From NCBI RefSeq assembly GCF_015207425.1, contig NZ_JADEWZ010000016.1:62001-126000 (forward strand): a DNA stretch of 64,000 nucleotides. Direction: 5' to 3'. The stretch comes from Lusitaniella coriacea LEGE 07157. GTDB lineage: Bacteria > Cyanobacteriota > Cyanobacteriia > Cyanobacteriales > Spirulinaceae. Each line of letters begins with the position of its first letter. Within the stretch, counting starts at the first letter, position 1. Position numbers and translations under genes: made by a program. Of this stretch, positions 1-10,093 are shown piece after piece. The notes below the pieces were generated by a model. The model was not told the DNA's origin and searched no databases. It worked only from the letters and a program-made list of their open reading frames with translations.

Positions 1-882
1 ACCTTGATCGTGATACAGCGCGAGATACCCATCCGCAGGCGTTGTTGTTGCATCTTCGCCATACCAAGCTTGGGCGGGGTTAACCCAGAGGGTATCGGGG
101 GGAACGAGTCCGAGGAGTTCGAGATTGGGATGGTTTCGTCGTTCTGCTTTTAACCAAGGAAATAACCAGTCTTGCTCTTCGGTTCCTAGTTGTCCCGCTT
201 CGCCACTGTGGGGGTTCAATCCCGCGATCGCGATTTTTGGCGTTGCAATGCCGAAGTCCTTGCGCAGAGAGTGGATGAATAACTTCAATTTATTCGTCAT
301 TCGTTGGGGTGTTAGCGCATCGGGAACGTCTCGCAGGGGAATATGTGTTGTGGCGAGGAGGGTTCGCAGCGTCCAGTGGGTATGGGGCGATCGCGCGACG
401 AACAGCATTCCATAGTTTTTTGCTCCTGCTGCTTCTGCTAAAACCTCTGTTTGTCCTGGATAATCGTATCCTGCGGCTTTCCAGAGGGATTTGGCAATGG
501 GTGCGGTGACAATGCCTTGAAATTCTCCTTTTAAGGTTCGCGCGATCGCGGTTTTCAAATAGGCGAAACTCGCCGCGCCACTGGCTGCATTCCCCCGTCC
601 CCACTCGATGGGGTCTGCACTTCCCTCCAAAGGGGTATGGAGAATGGACAGGTTTTGGGGATCGGCGAGTCCTTCAATCCCTTGCTCTCTCAGGTGTTTG
701 TAGGCTTTGGCAAAGAGCGCGCGATCGCCGATTAAGGTCATTTGACATTTTCCCCGAACCATCGGATCGCCAAGGGCTTTTAGCACCACCTCAGAACCAA
801 TTCCTGCCGGGTCACCTAGCGTTACGGCAAGGTGAGGCTTCTGACTTTTTGAAAAAGCGGTTTCATCCAATTCCAAACTCAT
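1..882 (-). CDS. pdxA: 4-hydroxythreonine-4-phosphate dehydrogenase PdxA (C-terminus cut by window edge)
   Basis: Oxidises 4-phosphohydroxy-L-threonine in the DXP-dependent pyridoxal phosphate pathway; cytoplasmic. Translated by eye from the ATG at 882; 294 codons are visible and the gene runs off the left edge. The N-terminus carries the family motif [11 protein letters not shown]. Later come [21 protein letters not shown] and [10 protein letters not shown], which hold two of the three metal-binding histidines; the third is in LALYHDQG at the very edge. The start lies 6 bases after the stop of the upstream metal-permease gene, so the two are probably co-transcribed. PdxA is usually about 330-350 residues, so about 40-55 residues are missing. 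Confidence 0.95.
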   Translation of the reverse strand, partial: MSLELDETAFSKSQKPHLAVTLGDPAGIGSEVVLKALGDPMVRGKCQMTLIGDRALFAKAYKHLREQGIEGLADPQNLSILHTPLEGSADPIEWGRGNAASGAASFAYLKTAIARTLKGEFQGIVTAPIAKSLWKAAGYDYPGQTEVLAEAAGAKNYGMLFVARSPHTHWTLRTLLATTHIPLRDVPDALTPQRMTNKLKLFIHSLRKDFGIATPKIAIAGLNPHSGEAGQLGTEEQDWLFPWLKAERRNHPNLELLGLVPPDTLWVNPAQAWYGEDATTTPADGYLALYHDQG

Positions 883-888
883 ATTTTT

Positions 889-1728
889 TTAGTTCAATTT
901 AAACAATCGTTGAAAAATACCCTGACTGGGACTGAAGAAAAATGCCAATAAAAAGAAACTAAAAATAACCAGAACAATCGATGGACCAGAAGGCAAATCG
1001 AGATAGTAACTTAAATACATTCCAGTCACATTTCCCAAAATACCAATTACAGCCGCTAAACCCATCATAAAATGTAATTCTTTTACCAATAAATATGCCG
1101 TACTCGCAGGACCCACTAAAAGGGAAATAACCAGCAAAACTCCTACCGTTTGCATACTTGCAATAATCGTTAGCGTAACGGCTGCAATGAAACCAAAATA
1201 AATCCAATTTACGGGCAACCCACTCGCTTGAGCGCCCAGGGGATCGAAAGTGTAATAGAGAATTTCTGGATAAAATAGAGTGACAATTGCTAAGATCGCC
1301 AGAGTAATAATTAGCACCTGCCAAATGTCGCCTCGCACAACCCCTAAAATGTCGCCAAATAGCAATTGATTTAGATCGATACGATTTGTTCGCAACAGAT
1401 GAATGAGCAGTACGCCCAAAGCTAAAAAACTAGATAAAACTAACGCCATTGCCGTATCGACATTTAGCCGCGATTGAGTGCGTATCCAAGCAACAACTAA
1501 TGCACTTAATGTTCCCGCAATGAACGCCCCAAAGGAAAGATTAATATCAAAAAAAAAGGCAATCGAAAGTCCGGGTAAAACCGAGTGAGAAATCACATTC
1601 CCCATCAAACTCATATGCTCGACAACTAAATAACTTCCTACCACTCCACAAAGAATGCTCATTAAAACTCCAATAATGAGCGCATTGCACATAAACTCAA
1701 ATTGTAGAGGATTGGTTAACCAAACCAT
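889..1728 (-). CDS. Metal ABC transporter permease (ABC-3 family, Zn/Mn type)
   Basis: Inner-membrane permease of a zinc or manganese importer, 279 residues, with about eight hydrophobic helices. The family features are visible: N-terminal GVVGSYLVVEHMSLMGNVISH, a central LLFGDILGV and a C-terminal LPSGPSIVLV, matching the MntB/ZnuB/SitD group. It lies downstream of an Uma2 gene and of the matching ATPase on the same strand; no periplasmic binding protein gene is in this window, so it must be elsewhere. The Fur/Zur-like box before the ATPase slightly favours zinc, but substrate cannot be settled from the permease sequence. Confidence 0.9.
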   Translation of the reverse strand: MVWLTNPLQFEFMCNALIIGVLMSILCGVVGSYLVVEHMSLMGNVISHSVLPGLSIAFFFDINLSFGAFIAGTLSALVVAWIRTQSRLNVDTAMALVLSSFLALGVLLIHLLRTNRIDLNQLLFGDILGVVRGDIWQVLIITLAILAIVTLFYPEILYYTFDPLGAQASGLPVNWIYFGFIAAVTLTIIASMQTVGVLLVISLLVGPASTAYLLVKELHFMMGLAAVIGILGNVTGMYLSYYLDLPSGPSIVLVIFSFFLLAFFFSPSQGIFQRLFKLN

Positions 1729-1739
1729 AGTTACATCAT

Positions 1740-2432
1740 CTAAATTTTATTAGGATCGATTCCCAGTTCGCGGAGTTTGGCAGCGAGGCGTTCCTTTTGC
1801 TGGCGTTCGGATTGAGCATCTTCTTCTGGGGTAGGAACTAGTTCTCCTTCTGGGGTGAAAAAGCGAACAAAATCTCCTTCAATTTCTAGATACAATCCTA
1901 ACTGTTGACTCCATAAGCGTCCTTGCGGGTTAGCTTCTATTTCTTCGTACTTTCCATCGACTAAATGGAATCCCACCAACTCCAACTTATCCGGGTCGAA
2001 TAAAAAGTAATCGGGGGTTCTGAAGGAATCTTGATAAATCTCTTTTTTGGTGGTTTTATCGGTGCTTGCCGTTCCTTTTGATAGCACTTCGATAATGACG
2101 TTGGGATATTTCCCCTCTTCTTCCCACACCACCCAACTGCGTCGATATTTCTTTTGAGTGTTGAGAACGACGAAGAAATCGGGTCCCCTGAAATATTCTG
2201 ATTTTTTTTGGTGGGGACTGTAGTAAATGGTCAGGTTTCCGGTTGCATAATAATCGGTTCTATCTTTCCACAGCCATTCAAGACAGGAGAGAAAGAGGAG
2301 GATTTGTCGTAGGTGAATTTCGCTTTCCAAGGGAGGTTCGTTGCTATCGATTTCGCTAGGGGGAAAGATAACATCTTCTTTGAGGGTTTGGGGGACTTTG
2401 CTGGGGAGGACGGGGTTTTCGACGGGAGACAT
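1740..2432 (-). CDS. Uma2 family (DUF820) putative endonuclease
   Basis: A 230-residue Uma2/DUF820 protein of the PD-(D/E)xK nuclease superfamily, a family greatly expanded in cyanobacteria and of unknown physiological role. The core is visible: YRGPDFFVV (the PD aspartate), then NVIIEVLSKGT (the E-x-K-like strand), then TPDYFLFDP. The C-terminus is the charged tail typical of the family, ending RELGIDPNK. It sits between the ATPase and permease of a metal ABC transporter, splitting that operon. It is one of three Uma2 genes in this window. Confidence 0.88.
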   Translation of the reverse strand: MSPVENPVLPSKVPQTLKEDVIFPPSEIDSNEPPLESEIHLRQILLFLSCLEWLWKDRTDYYATGNLTIYYSPHQKKSEYFRGPDFFVVLNTQKKYRRSWVVWEEEGKYPNVIIEVLSKGTASTDKTTKKEIYQDSFRTPDYFLFDPDKLELVGFHLVDGKYEEIEANPQGRLWSQQLGLYLEIEGDFVRFFTPEGELVPTPEEDAQSERQQKERLAAKLRELGIDPNKI

Positions 2433-2511
2433 GGCGAACAGCAGAGCGAATAACGAGGATCGATTTTATGGCTTGATTGTAGCGTGGGAAATGGTCTGAT
2501 ACTCCCTAATT

Positions 2512-3231
2512 TTAAGCAGAAATCAGATTCAAATGATGACCGTAAGCCCTTTGAAAATTCGTCGCAGTAAGAACTTGTTTGGGCGTTCCAATCGCAACAA
2601 GTTGCCGATTGAGTAACAATAGTTTGTCATAACAATGAATTGTTTCGCTCAGATCGTGACTGATAACGAGTAATGTTTTATTTTCGCGTTTGAGTTGCTC
2701 GAAAATATCGAACATAATATTTTGGGTTTTACGATCGACTCCATTGAAGGGTTCGTCAAAGAAGAGAATATCTGCTTGTTGCGCGAGGGAACGGGCGAGA
2801 AAGGCACGCTGTTGCTGTCCCCCGGATAATTCCCCAATGGGACGATCGCGTAATTCCCAAAGATCCACCTGCATTAACGCCTGCTTGACGACTTCCCGTG
2901 ATTGACGAGTGGGACGCTGCAACCATTTGCGCTGTCGGGTTCGCGCCAACATCACCACATTCTGGACGGTAATGGGATAGTTCCAATCGATTTGCGATCG
3001 TTGTGGAACGTAAGCAATGCGATGAAGTTGCTCTTTGAGCGGTTGGCAGTTATAACAAATCGCGCCGCTATGTGCTTCGACTAACCCTAGCATGGCTTTG
3101 ATCAGGGTGCTTTTTCCCGCGCCGTTAGGTCCCACTAAACCCACGAGTTCTCCAGGTTTCAAGGCCAAGCTAACCTCAGTTAAGGCACAACAGCCTCGGT
3201 ATTTTACGGTGAGATTGCGAACTTCGAGCAT
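2512..3231 (-). CDS. Metal ABC transporter ATP-binding protein (Zn/Mn type)
   Basis: ATPase of the metal importer whose permease is at 889-1728. Walker A GPNGAGKST, Q-loop YVPQRSQ, signature LSGGQQQR, Walker B ILFFDEP and the switch histidine in VISHD are all present. I chose the ATG at 3231 (MLEVRNLTVKY) because the family begins there; an upstream in-frame ATG at 3294 would add 21 unrelated residues. A palindromic Fur/Zur-like box lies about 115 bases upstream, so metal-responsive repression is likely. The order is ATPase, Uma2, permease, pdxA on one strand. Confidence 0.92.
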   Translation of the reverse strand: MLEVRNLTVKYRGCCALTEVSLALKPGELVGLVGPNGAGKSTLIKAMLGLVEAHSGAICYNCQPLKEQLHRIAYVPQRSQIDWNYPITVQNVVMLARTRQRKWLQRPTRQSREVVKQALMQVDLWELRDRPIGELSGGQQQRAFLARSLAQQADILFFDEPFNGVDRKTQNIMFDIFEQLKRENKTLLVISHDLSETIHCYDKLLLLNRQLVAIGTPKQVLTATNFQRAYGHHLNLISA

Positions 3232-3310
3232 AGAAATAAGCTGAGTGTGGCAGTTGATTTTTAATTCCGTTTTTTCTGCCTCTTTGTCCAGCATATTCTA
3301 TTTTTTTCGC

Positions 3311-3362
3311 GATTGATATTCATTCTCATTGAAGATTTGTGTGCGAATGATAATCATTACCA
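3311..3362. promoter_or_regulatory. Fur/Zur-type operator before the metal ABC operon
   Basis: At 3346-3358 the sequence AATGAT-A-ATCATT is a perfect 6-1-6 inverted repeat. Read from 3348, TGATAATCATTACCA resembles the cyanobacterial Zur consensus TGATAATnATTATCA. A weaker similar stretch (TGATATTCATTCTCATTG) lies at about 3313-3330. Both are between the mtnA stop and the start of the metal ABC ATPase, where an operator is expected. Which FUR-family protein binds is inference. Confidence 0.65.
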
Positions 3363-3454
3363 TATAGAGTTGCAATTTTTGAGTGGATCGGCGCGATCGC
3401 GTTCTGTAAGGAAATAGCCCCATGAAGAACAATTCCAGCACAATGCAAATTGGC

Positions 3455-4507
3455 TTATTGGGATCGCAACTGAATCAACTCGCCCGGTTTCACCGCGCCC
3501 TTTTCCGTGATAATCCCTGCAATTAAGGAAGCGGGGGTGACATCAAAAGCAGGGTTGTAAAATTCAGCCCCATCGGGACAAATTTGCGTTGTCCCCACTT
3601 GATAAATTTCAGCAGGATCCCGTTCTTCAATGGGAATTTCATCGCCACAATTGAGCTTAAAATCGACGGTGGAGAGGGGTGCGGCAACGAAAAAGGGAAT
3701 GTTATGGGCTTGGGCAACGACTGCGAGGGAATAGGTTCCAATTTTATTTGCCGCATCGCCATTGGCTGCAATGCGATCCGCACCGACAACCACCACATCA
3801 ATGAGTCCTTTTTTCATGCAATGTGCTGCCATTCCATCAGCTATCACCGTCACGGGAATCCCTTCTCGAACGCACTCCCAGGCGGTTAGTTTTGCCCCTT
3901 GAAGGCGGGGACGGGTTTCATCGGCGTAAACGCGCCCCAAGCGTCCCGCAGACCACGCAGAACGAATCACCCCCAACGCCGTTCCGTAGCCTGCGGTGGC
4001 GAGAGAACCCGCATTGCAGTGGGTGAGCAGGGTTAGTTTTTCTGGTTCTTTGGGCAACGCAGTCAGTCCGTTGTCGCCAATGTTTTTGCAGGTTTCGAGA
4101 TCTTCTGCTTGAATGCGTTGGGCGGTTTCGAGGAGAATATTTTGTAAATCTTTGACGGTTCCAGAGGTGTTGCGAACCGTTTCTAGTTGTCGCGCGATCG
4201 CCCAGAAGAGATTAACGGCGGTGGGACGAGTTTGGCGGAGGTGTTGGGCGATATTTTCGAGGTGTTGTAGGAACTCTACTCGATCGCGCGTTTGAATCTC
4301 TCTCGCCCCCAAATACATCCCGTATGCTGCCGCAATCCCAATTGCAGGTGCGCCGCGAACGATCATTGTTTTAATTGCTTGTGCCATCTCCTCATAATGA
4401 TTAATCTCAACCTGCTTAAATTCTCTGGGCAAACAGGTTTGATCGATGAGAATCACGCGATCGCGCTGCCAAACAATTGGGTAAATTGGGTCGGTACTCG
4501 GAGTCAT
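3455..4507 (-). CDS. mtnA: S-methyl-5-thioribose-1-phosphate isomerase MtnA
   Basis: Converts methylthioribose-1-phosphate to methylthioribulose-1-phosphate in the methionine salvage pathway. It has 350 residues, the usual family length. Recognisable blocks are [14 protein letters not shown] near residue 50, [19 protein letters not shown] with the catalytic cysteine near residue 162, and [20 protein letters not shown] with the catalytic aspartate near residue 243. The start ATG is 19 bases after the stop of ctpA on the same strand, so the two may be co-transcribed. Confidence 0.96.
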   Translation of the reverse strand: MTPSTDPIYPIVWQRDRVILIDQTCLPREFKQVEINHYEEMAQAIKTMIVRGAPAIGIAAAYGMYLGAREIQTRDRVEFLQHLENIAQHLRQTRPTAVNLFWAIARQLETVRNTSGTVKDLQNILLETAQRIQAEDLETCKNIGDNGLTALPKEPEKLTLLTHCNAGSLATAGYGTALGVIRSAWSAGRLGRVYADETRPRLQGAKLTAWECVREGIPVTVIADGMAAHCMKKGLIDVVVVGADRIAANGDAANKIGTYSLAVVAQAHNIPFFVAAPLSTVDFKLNCGDEIPIEERDPAEIYQVGTTQICPDGAEFYNPAFDVTPASLIAGIITEKGAVKPGELIQLRSQ

Positions 4508-4526
4508 ATCTTTAAACTTCAGTCGA

Positions 4527-5813
4527 TTACGCTGCTTGGGCGAGAACGGGCTTTTCCGTTAACAACTCAACCGCCGCTTGGTACTGTTTATCCGCTTTCG
4601 TTCCCACCTGACTCAACATAATGGGGTCTTGGGAAACAGTTTTGTTGGGGATAATGCCGACTTTATGAATATCTTTACGATTGGGGGTTTCATACTTTGC
4701 CACCGTCACCGCTAAACCAGAATCATCCGGCAACTCAAATAAAGACTGAATCAAGCCCTTTCCAAACGTCTTTTCTCCCACCAAAATCGCCCGATCATTA
4801 TCTTGCAATGCCCCCGCAAGAATTTCGCTTGCACTTGCGGTTCCTTGATTGACCAACACGACTAAAGGCGCTTCGGTGATGGCAGAATGTTTGGCATCAA
4901 AACTCCCCAAAACTCCTTGACGATTGACGGTATAGACAATGGTACGGTTATCGAGCCACAAACGAGCAATATCAACCCCCGCTTGCAGAAGACCACCGGG
5001 ATTGTTGCGCAAATCGAGAATATATCCCTGTGCGCCTTGTTTCTCCAGGCGAGAAATTGCGCGAGTCAATTCTGTCGTCGCGTTGGCACTAAATTGAGAG
5101 AGGCGAACATAGCCAATGGGATTTTTTCCCGTTTCGGTATCTAGGGTTGAATAAACCGGGTTGAGGGAAATGCGATCGCGCACAATTTCATAAACCTCGA
5201 TTTGCCCGTTCCGAGGTCGTTGAATCTTAAGGCGAACTGACGTACCCGCCTGACCGCGCATTCGATTTGCCGCCTCTTCTAGAGTCAGTTTTGAGGTATC
5301 GACCCCATCAATTTCGAGAATTCGGTCAAGAGGTTCGATTCCCACCTGACTCGCCGGAGAACCCGCAATCGGCGCAACAACTTCCAACTGTTGGGTTTCC
5401 GGGTCGAGATCGATCTGCAATCCCACTCCAGAAAGTTCTCCAGAAGTATTCACCTGCAAACTGCGATACTGTTCCGGGGCAAGGAAGCGGGTAAAAGGAT
5501 CGTCTAGGGTAGCGAGCATCTCCCGAATTGCGTCGTAGGTTTCCTCGCGATTATCGAAGTGGCGTTGCATGAACTTCTGGCGCAGCACCCACCAATTATG
5601 ATCGTTAAATGTGTCGTCTATATAAGCTTGATTAACAATTCGCCAAGATTGTAAAAAAAGTTTTTGTTCTTCGGTGAATGCTGCCGCACTCGGCATCCAT
5701 AAAATCCAAGAAAGCGCGATCGCGCAAACGACCAAAACAGTTGTCCGAAAACCTCGTGAACCCATGAGCGAGACAAAATTAAAAAAGACCGATTTAAGCT
5801 TCATAGTACTCAA
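4527..5813 (-). CDS. ctpA: Carboxyl-terminal processing protease (S41 family, D1-processing type)
   Basis: Lumenal or periplasmic serine protease. CtpA paralogues of this type trim the C-terminus of photosystem II protein D1; cyanobacteria usually have several, and which paralogue this is cannot be settled here. It has 428 residues: an N-terminal signal/anchor ([21 protein letters not shown]), a PDZ domain at about residues 110-200 (SGVGLQIDL…[12 protein letters not shown]), then the protease core with the nucleophile in [11 protein letters not shown] and the lysine base in GEKTFGKG. A second ATG three codons in (MKLKS) is an alternative start. It is divergent from petBD across a 288-base intergenic region. 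Confidence 0.92.
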   Translation of the reverse strand: MSTMKLKSVFFNFVSLMGSRGFRTTVLVVCAIALSWILWMPSAAAFTEEQKLFLQSWRIVNQAYIDDTFNDHNWWVLRQKFMQRHFDNREETYDAIREMLATLDDPFTRFLAPEQYRSLQVNTSGELSGVGLQIDLDPETQQLEVVAPIAGSPASQVGIEPLDRILEIDGVDTSKLTLEEAANRMRGQAGTSVRLKIQRPRNGQIEVYEIVRDRISLNPVYSTLDTETGKNPIGYVRLSQFSANATTELTRAISRLEKQGAQGYILDLRNNPGGLLQAGVDIARLWLDNRTIVYTVNRQGVLGSFDAKHSAITEAPLVVLVNQGTASASEILAGALQDNDRAILVGEKTFGKGLIQSLFELPDDSGLAVTVAKYETPNRKDIHKVGIIPNKTVSQDPIMLSQVGTKADKQYQAAVELLTEKPVLAQAA

Positions 5814-6101
5814 TTTGTTGAAACAGGAGAGGAAACCGCAAAAATTGCGCTAAACATTTCGGGGTGTTTTTTCCCGCAGAATCCCCCTGGGACAGCGCGT
5901 TGTGTTACATTTTCTTAAAGAGGAGAGCGATACAAGTCATCCTAAAATTCCCAACGGAGTTACTTAAAGTTTGCTCCTCTGTAGAACACGCGGGAGAAAT
6001 TTAACCCGAATGCGAACTCCCTAAACCAATCCTCTCATCTGGATCGAGGTTTATCGGCGAGAGAGCCATTATCCATCCTTATTTAGCGAATTTCTGAATT
6101 C

Positions 6102-6770
6102 ATGTTTTCTAAGCAAGTAACAGATTCCAAAGTTTACCAATGGTTTGAGGAACGCCTGGAAGTACAGGCGCTTGCGGATGACATTACTAACAAATATGTT
6201 CCTCCCCACGTCAACATCTTCTACTGCCTAGGGGGTATCACCCTCGTCTGCTTTGTAATCCAGTTTGCCACTGGATTCGCAATGACCTTCTACTACAAAC
6301 CAACGGTCGCAGAAGCATTTACTTCCGTTCAGTACATCATGACCGAAGTCAACTTCGGTTGGCTGATCCGCTCCGTTCACCGTTGGTCCGCCAGTATGAT
6401 GGTGCTGATGATGATCCTGCACGTCTTCCGAATTTATCTCACCGGTGGATTCAAAAAGCCCCGTGAACTGACTTGGGTAACCGGCGTATTCCTCGCCGTC
6501 ATCACCGTCTCCTTCGGCGTAACCGGATACTCCCTTCCTTGGGATCAAGTCGGTTATTGGGCGGTCAAAATCGTGTCTGGCGTTCCCTCTGCAATTCCCG
6601 TCGTTGGCGATTTAATTGTTGAATTGCTGCGAGGCGGCGTGAGTGTCGGTCAAGGAACCCTAACCCGCTACTACAGCTTGCATACCTTTGTCCTCCCTTG
6701 GATGATTGCCGTCTTCATGCTGTTACATTTCCTCATGATCCGCAAGCAAGGAATTTCTGGTCCCCTTTAA
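6102..6770 (+). CDS. petB: Cytochrome b6 (PetB)
   Basis: Core haem-bearing subunit of the thylakoid cytochrome b6f complex, passing electrons from plastoquinol. It has 222 residues and four transmembrane helices. The haem-ligand histidines lie in [11 protein letters not shown] and [14 protein letters not shown] (pair one in helices B and D with HTFVLPW and [11 protein letters not shown]). The cysteine that binds haem c_i is in NIFYCLGG. It ends with the conserved KQGISGPL. petD follows after 157 bases, the usual petB-petD operon. Confidence 0.98.
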   Translation: MFSKQVTDSKVYQWFEERLEVQALADDITNKYVPPHVNIFYCLGGITLVCFVIQFATGFAMTFYYKPTVAEAFTSVQYIMTEVNFGWLIRSVHRWSASMMVLMMILHVFRIYLTGGFKKPRELTWVTGVFLAVITVSFGVTGYSLPWDQVGYWAVKIVSGVPSAIPVVGDLIVELLRGGVSVGQGTLTRYYSLHTFVLPWMIAVFMLLHFLMIRKQGISGPL

Positions 6771-6927
6771 ATTGATTTAAATTGAAGGTTCGCGATCGAC
6801 AAATGCCTCCCCACGAACAACTTTAAGTTCGCGCGTATATCAAGCAACAATCCATCGCTTTTGACTGAAATATCCTAGTATTACCCCCTTGCCGATTCTG
6901 CATTGAATTAAGGAGAAACGTCCTAAA

Positions 6928-7410
6928 ATGTCAACTTTGAAAAAACCGGATCTTAGCGATCCAAAACTGCGAGCCAAACTCGCTCAAGGAATGGGTCACA
7001 ACTACTACGGCGAACCCGCTTGGCCCAACGACTTGCTCTACGTGTTCCCCATCGTGATCATGGGAACTATTGCCTTGTGTATTGGTTTAGCGGTTCTAGA
7101 CCCTGCAATCGTTGGCGAACCCGCCGATCCCTTTGCAACCCCCCTAGAAATTTTGCCGGAATGGTATCTTTACCCCGTTTTCCAAATCCTGCGCATTCTC
7201 CCCAATAAATTGCTGGGGATTGCTTGCATGGCAGGAATTCCTTTGGGATTAATGTTTGTTCCTTTCATCGAAAACGTCAACAAGTTCCAAAATCCCTTCC
7301 GCCGTCCGGTTGCGACTGCTGTTTTCCTCTTTGGAACCGCCGTAACGATTTGGTTGGGAATTGGTGCCATCATGCCCATTGATGAATCTCTGACTTTGGG
7401 TCTGTTCTAG
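6928..7410 (+). CDS. petD: Cytochrome b6f complex subunit IV (PetD)
   Basis: Subunit IV completes the quinol-oxidising site of the b6f complex with cytochrome b6. It has 160 residues and three transmembrane helices, with the catalytic PEWY motif in [13 protein letters not shown]. The N-terminus [12 protein letters not shown] is the standard start, preceded by a good Shine-Dalgarno (AAGGAGAA). It is downstream of petB. Confidence 0.98.
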   Translation: MSTLKKPDLSDPKLRAKLAQGMGHNYYGEPAWPNDLLYVFPIVIMGTIALCIGLAVLDPAIVGEPADPFATPLEILPEWYLYPVFQILRILPNKLLGIACMAGIPLGLMFVPFIENVNKFQNPFRRPVATAVFLFGTAVTIWLGIGAIMPIDESLTLGLF

Positions 7411-7541
7411 GCACAGAACGATCTTTTAACTGAGAGAGCCTGCGAATCTCGCGAATTCAGTGCTAAGGTACTGTGTGAGGGTGCGATCGCAGGCATTAAT
7501 TTTGTCTAAAATCCCTAATGTAGCTGCCCAATTGAAAGTAC

Positions 7542-8513
7542 ATGGCAAAAACAGCACTGATTGCAGGAATTACAGGTCAAGATGGTTACTATCTCAGCCG
7601 CTTGCTACTGGAAAAAGGATATCAAGTTGCTGGTTTGATCCCTCCCCAACGTTGTAAAAGTATCGAAAAGCTAGGCGAGATTGCAGAACGCATCAAGGTT
7701 TGCAATATTGAGCTAACGGATGCTCCAGGATTGCTTTCTGTTGTTGAGCAGCTACAACCAGACGAAATTTATAATTTAGCGGCTCCGAGTTTTGTCCCCG
7801 ACTCTTGGAACGATCCGTTGGGAACTTTGGATTTGGTCACGGGAACAGCAACGCGCCTCCTGGCAGGCGTTCGTCAGGTGGGGATTCCCGCGCGTTTTTA
7901 TCAAGCGAGCAGCTCTGAGATGTTTGGCGAGGTCAATTGCTCTCCTCAAGATGAGAATACGCCCTTTCGCCCAAAAAACCCCTACGCGGCAGCGAAAGTT
8001 CACGCGCACTGGACAATGGTGCATCATCGACAGCGCTACAATTTATTCGCCTGTAGCGGAATTTTGTTCAATCACGAATCCCCGCGCCGTCCCCCCTCTT
8101 TTGTTACCCGTAAGGTGACGCTGGCAGCGGCTTCGATTAAATTGGGTTTGGGAGAACGCTTGGAAATTGGAAACCTCGATGCCAAAAGGGATTGGGGCTA
8201 TGCAGGAGATTATGTGGAAGCGATGTGGCGAATGCTGCAAGCGGAAAACCCGGAAGATTATGTTATTGGAACGGGTCATTTACATACTGTGCGGGAGTTG
8301 GTAGCGGCGGCTTTTTCCTGTGTCGATCTCGATTGGGAGAAGTATGTGACAGTCAACCCTAGGTTTTTTCGTCCCGACGAGCATTTTCAATTGATGGCAA
8401 ACCCTGTAAAAGCCAAGCAAAATCTGGGTTGGGAACCTCAAGTGAGTTTTGAGATGTTGATTGAGAAAATGGTTTTCAAGGATTTGGAACGGCTGCAACG
8501 AGAAAAAGACTGA
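7542..8513 (+). CDS. gmd: GDP-mannose 4,6-dehydratase
   Basis: NAD(P)-dependent short-chain dehydrogenase that makes GDP-4-keto-6-deoxymannose, the precursor of GDP-fucose, GDP-rhamnose and related sugars for surface polysaccharide. It has 323 residues. The N-terminal Rossmann motif is IAGITGQDGYYLSRLL; the substrate and catalytic region reads SSSEMFG followed by YAAAK, giving the Y-x3-K pair; FNHESPRR is typical of GMD. It precedes a GT4 glycosyltransferase by 294 bases on the same strand, which suggests glycan synthesis, although nothing links the two into one operon. Confidence 0.93.
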   Translation: MAKTALIAGITGQDGYYLSRLLLEKGYQVAGLIPPQRCKSIEKLGEIAERIKVCNIELTDAPGLLSVVEQLQPDEIYNLAAPSFVPDSWNDPLGTLDLVTGTATRLLAGVRQVGIPARFYQASSSEMFGEVNCSPQDENTPFRPKNPYAAAKVHAHWTMVHHRQRYNLFACSGILFNHESPRRPPSFVTRKVTLAAASIKLGLGERLEIGNLDAKRDWGYAGDYVEAMWRMLQAENPEDYVIGTGHLHTVRELVAAAFSCVDLDWEKYVTVNPRFFRPDEHFQLMANPVKAKQNLGWEPQVSFEMLIEKMVFKDLERLQREKD

Positions 8514-8807
8514 AATTCACAAAAATTCGCGATCGCGGACACAAAAAGATTCAAAGATTAGTCGATACAATACGTTAGGCTGCTTCAACAAGCGCGCGAT
8601 CGGAAAGAAATTATCGTGTTTTTCAGGATTTGGCGCGATCGGCTGTGAAATTACTATTAGCTCGTTGTGTAGATGACTTGTCTTGTACGGCTTATTAAAA
8701 TATCGATCTGTTCTGTCGAATAGCAATGTTGGTTGGGTGCAAATAACTGGGAATGATAGGAGCAGGATTATTTTATCTATCATCAATCATTAGCCCACTC
8801 AATTTCT

Positions 8808-10088
8808 ATGCTGAACTTTTCACTCACTAAGAACGCCTCCCAATCTTCTATGAACTACTCACAACTTAAGTATGACGACTCCCCAGCTCCTTCTGACACT
8901 CTCAAAAAGGAGCGCGATCGAGATCCGGAATTAATTCCCCAAAGAACGGCTCAACATATTTTTGTTTTTTTAGAAATTTTTAACCAAGAAGGTGGCATTC
9001 AATCCTACGTTAAGGATATTTTTAGCGCTTATCTCACCCTAGCCCAACAGGAATCGCGCAATCCTGCCATCCAACCCTATCACGCAGAAGTTTTTGTCCT
9101 GCGCGACACCTCCAACTGCGATAACCCTTTTGAAAGTCAATTCATCAAATTTCACTATCTCGGCACCAGCAAACCCTGGTTGGGACGAATTAAGCTTTCT
9201 GCTTCCCTGGTTGCTCGAATCGTGCAACAACGCCCCGATCGCGTTTTTTGCGGTCACATTAACCTTGCACCGCTTGTCGGTAGCGTGTGTCAGTCCATCG
9301 GCATTCCCTACACCGTTCTGACCTACGGGAAAGAAGTGTGGGAAATCTTAACACCTCTGAAGAAAAAAGCGTTAGATGATGCATCGGAGATTTGGACGAT
9401 TAGCCGCTATAGCCGCGATCGCGCCTGCGAAGCCAATCAACTCGATCCTCAAAAAATTCAACTGCTTCCTTGTATTGTTAATTGCAACGTGTTTACTCCC
9501 GGCGAAAAACCCCAAACCCTCCTAGAACGCTACGATTTAGGAGGGTCAAAAGTATTAATGACTGTCGCCCGCTTGTGGTCGGGAGATCGCTACAAAGGCG
9601 TTGATGTGACCATTCGCGCCTTACCCAAAATTGCCAAGTCTTTTCCTGACATTAAATATTTAGTTATTGGTCGCGGAGATGACCAACCCCGCCTCGCTCA
9701 ACTCGCAGAAGATTTAGGCGTGCGCGATCGCGTGGTCTTTGCCGGATTTGTCCCCACGGAAGAATTGCCCGATCATTACCGCGTTGCCGATGCTTACGTG
9801 ATGCCCTCCCAAGAAGGGTTTGGCATCGTCTACCTCGAAGCAATGGCGTGCGGGATTCCCGTCGTGTCGGGGAATACAGATGGTTCCTCAGAACCCCTGC
9901 AAGATGGCAAAGTGGGGTGGCAAGTCCCTCGCAAAGACGAACAAGCTGTCGCGGCTGCTTGTATTGAAATCCTTTCTGGCAATGACAAACGTAGCAACGG
10001 TCAGTGGTTGCGCGAGCAGTGCGTGGAATCCTTTAGCAAAGACGCTCTAACTCATAGATTGCAAGAGTTACTCGATCGCGCGGATTAA
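8808..10088 (+). CDS. Glycosyltransferase family 4
   Basis: A 426-residue GT-B fold glycosyltransferase. The N-terminal domain begins near residue 45 (HIFVFLEIFNQEGGIQSYV). The GT4 donor-binding domain contains LMTVARLWSGDRYKGVD, FAGFVPTEELPDHY and the E-x7-E signature in MPSQEGFGIVYLEAMACGIPVV. The acceptor is unknown. The first about 40 residues are polar and unrelated to the fold; a second ATG 14 codons later (MNYSQ) is an alternative start. The stop is 5 bases from the convergent membrane gene that follows. Confidence 0.9.
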   Translation: MLNFSLTKNASQSSMNYSQLKYDDSPAPSDTLKKERDRDPELIPQRTAQHIFVFLEIFNQEGGIQSYVKDIFSAYLTLAQQESRNPAIQPYHAEVFVLRDTSNCDNPFESQFIKFHYLGTSKPWLGRIKLSASLVARIVQQRPDRVFCGHINLAPLVGSVCQSIGIPYTVLTYGKEVWEILTPLKKKALDDASEIWTISRYSRDRACEANQLDPQKIQLLPCIVNCNVFTPGEKPQTLLERYDLGGSKVLMTVARLWSGDRYKGVDVTIRALPKIAKSFPDIKYLVIGRGDDQPRLAQLAEDLGVRDRVVFAGFVPTEELPDHYRVADAYVMPSQEGFGIVYLEAMACGIPVVSGNTDGSSEPLQDGKVGWQVPRKDEQAVAAACIEILSGNDKRSNGQWLREQCVESFSKDALTHRLQELLDRAD

Positions 10089-10093
10089 CAATC

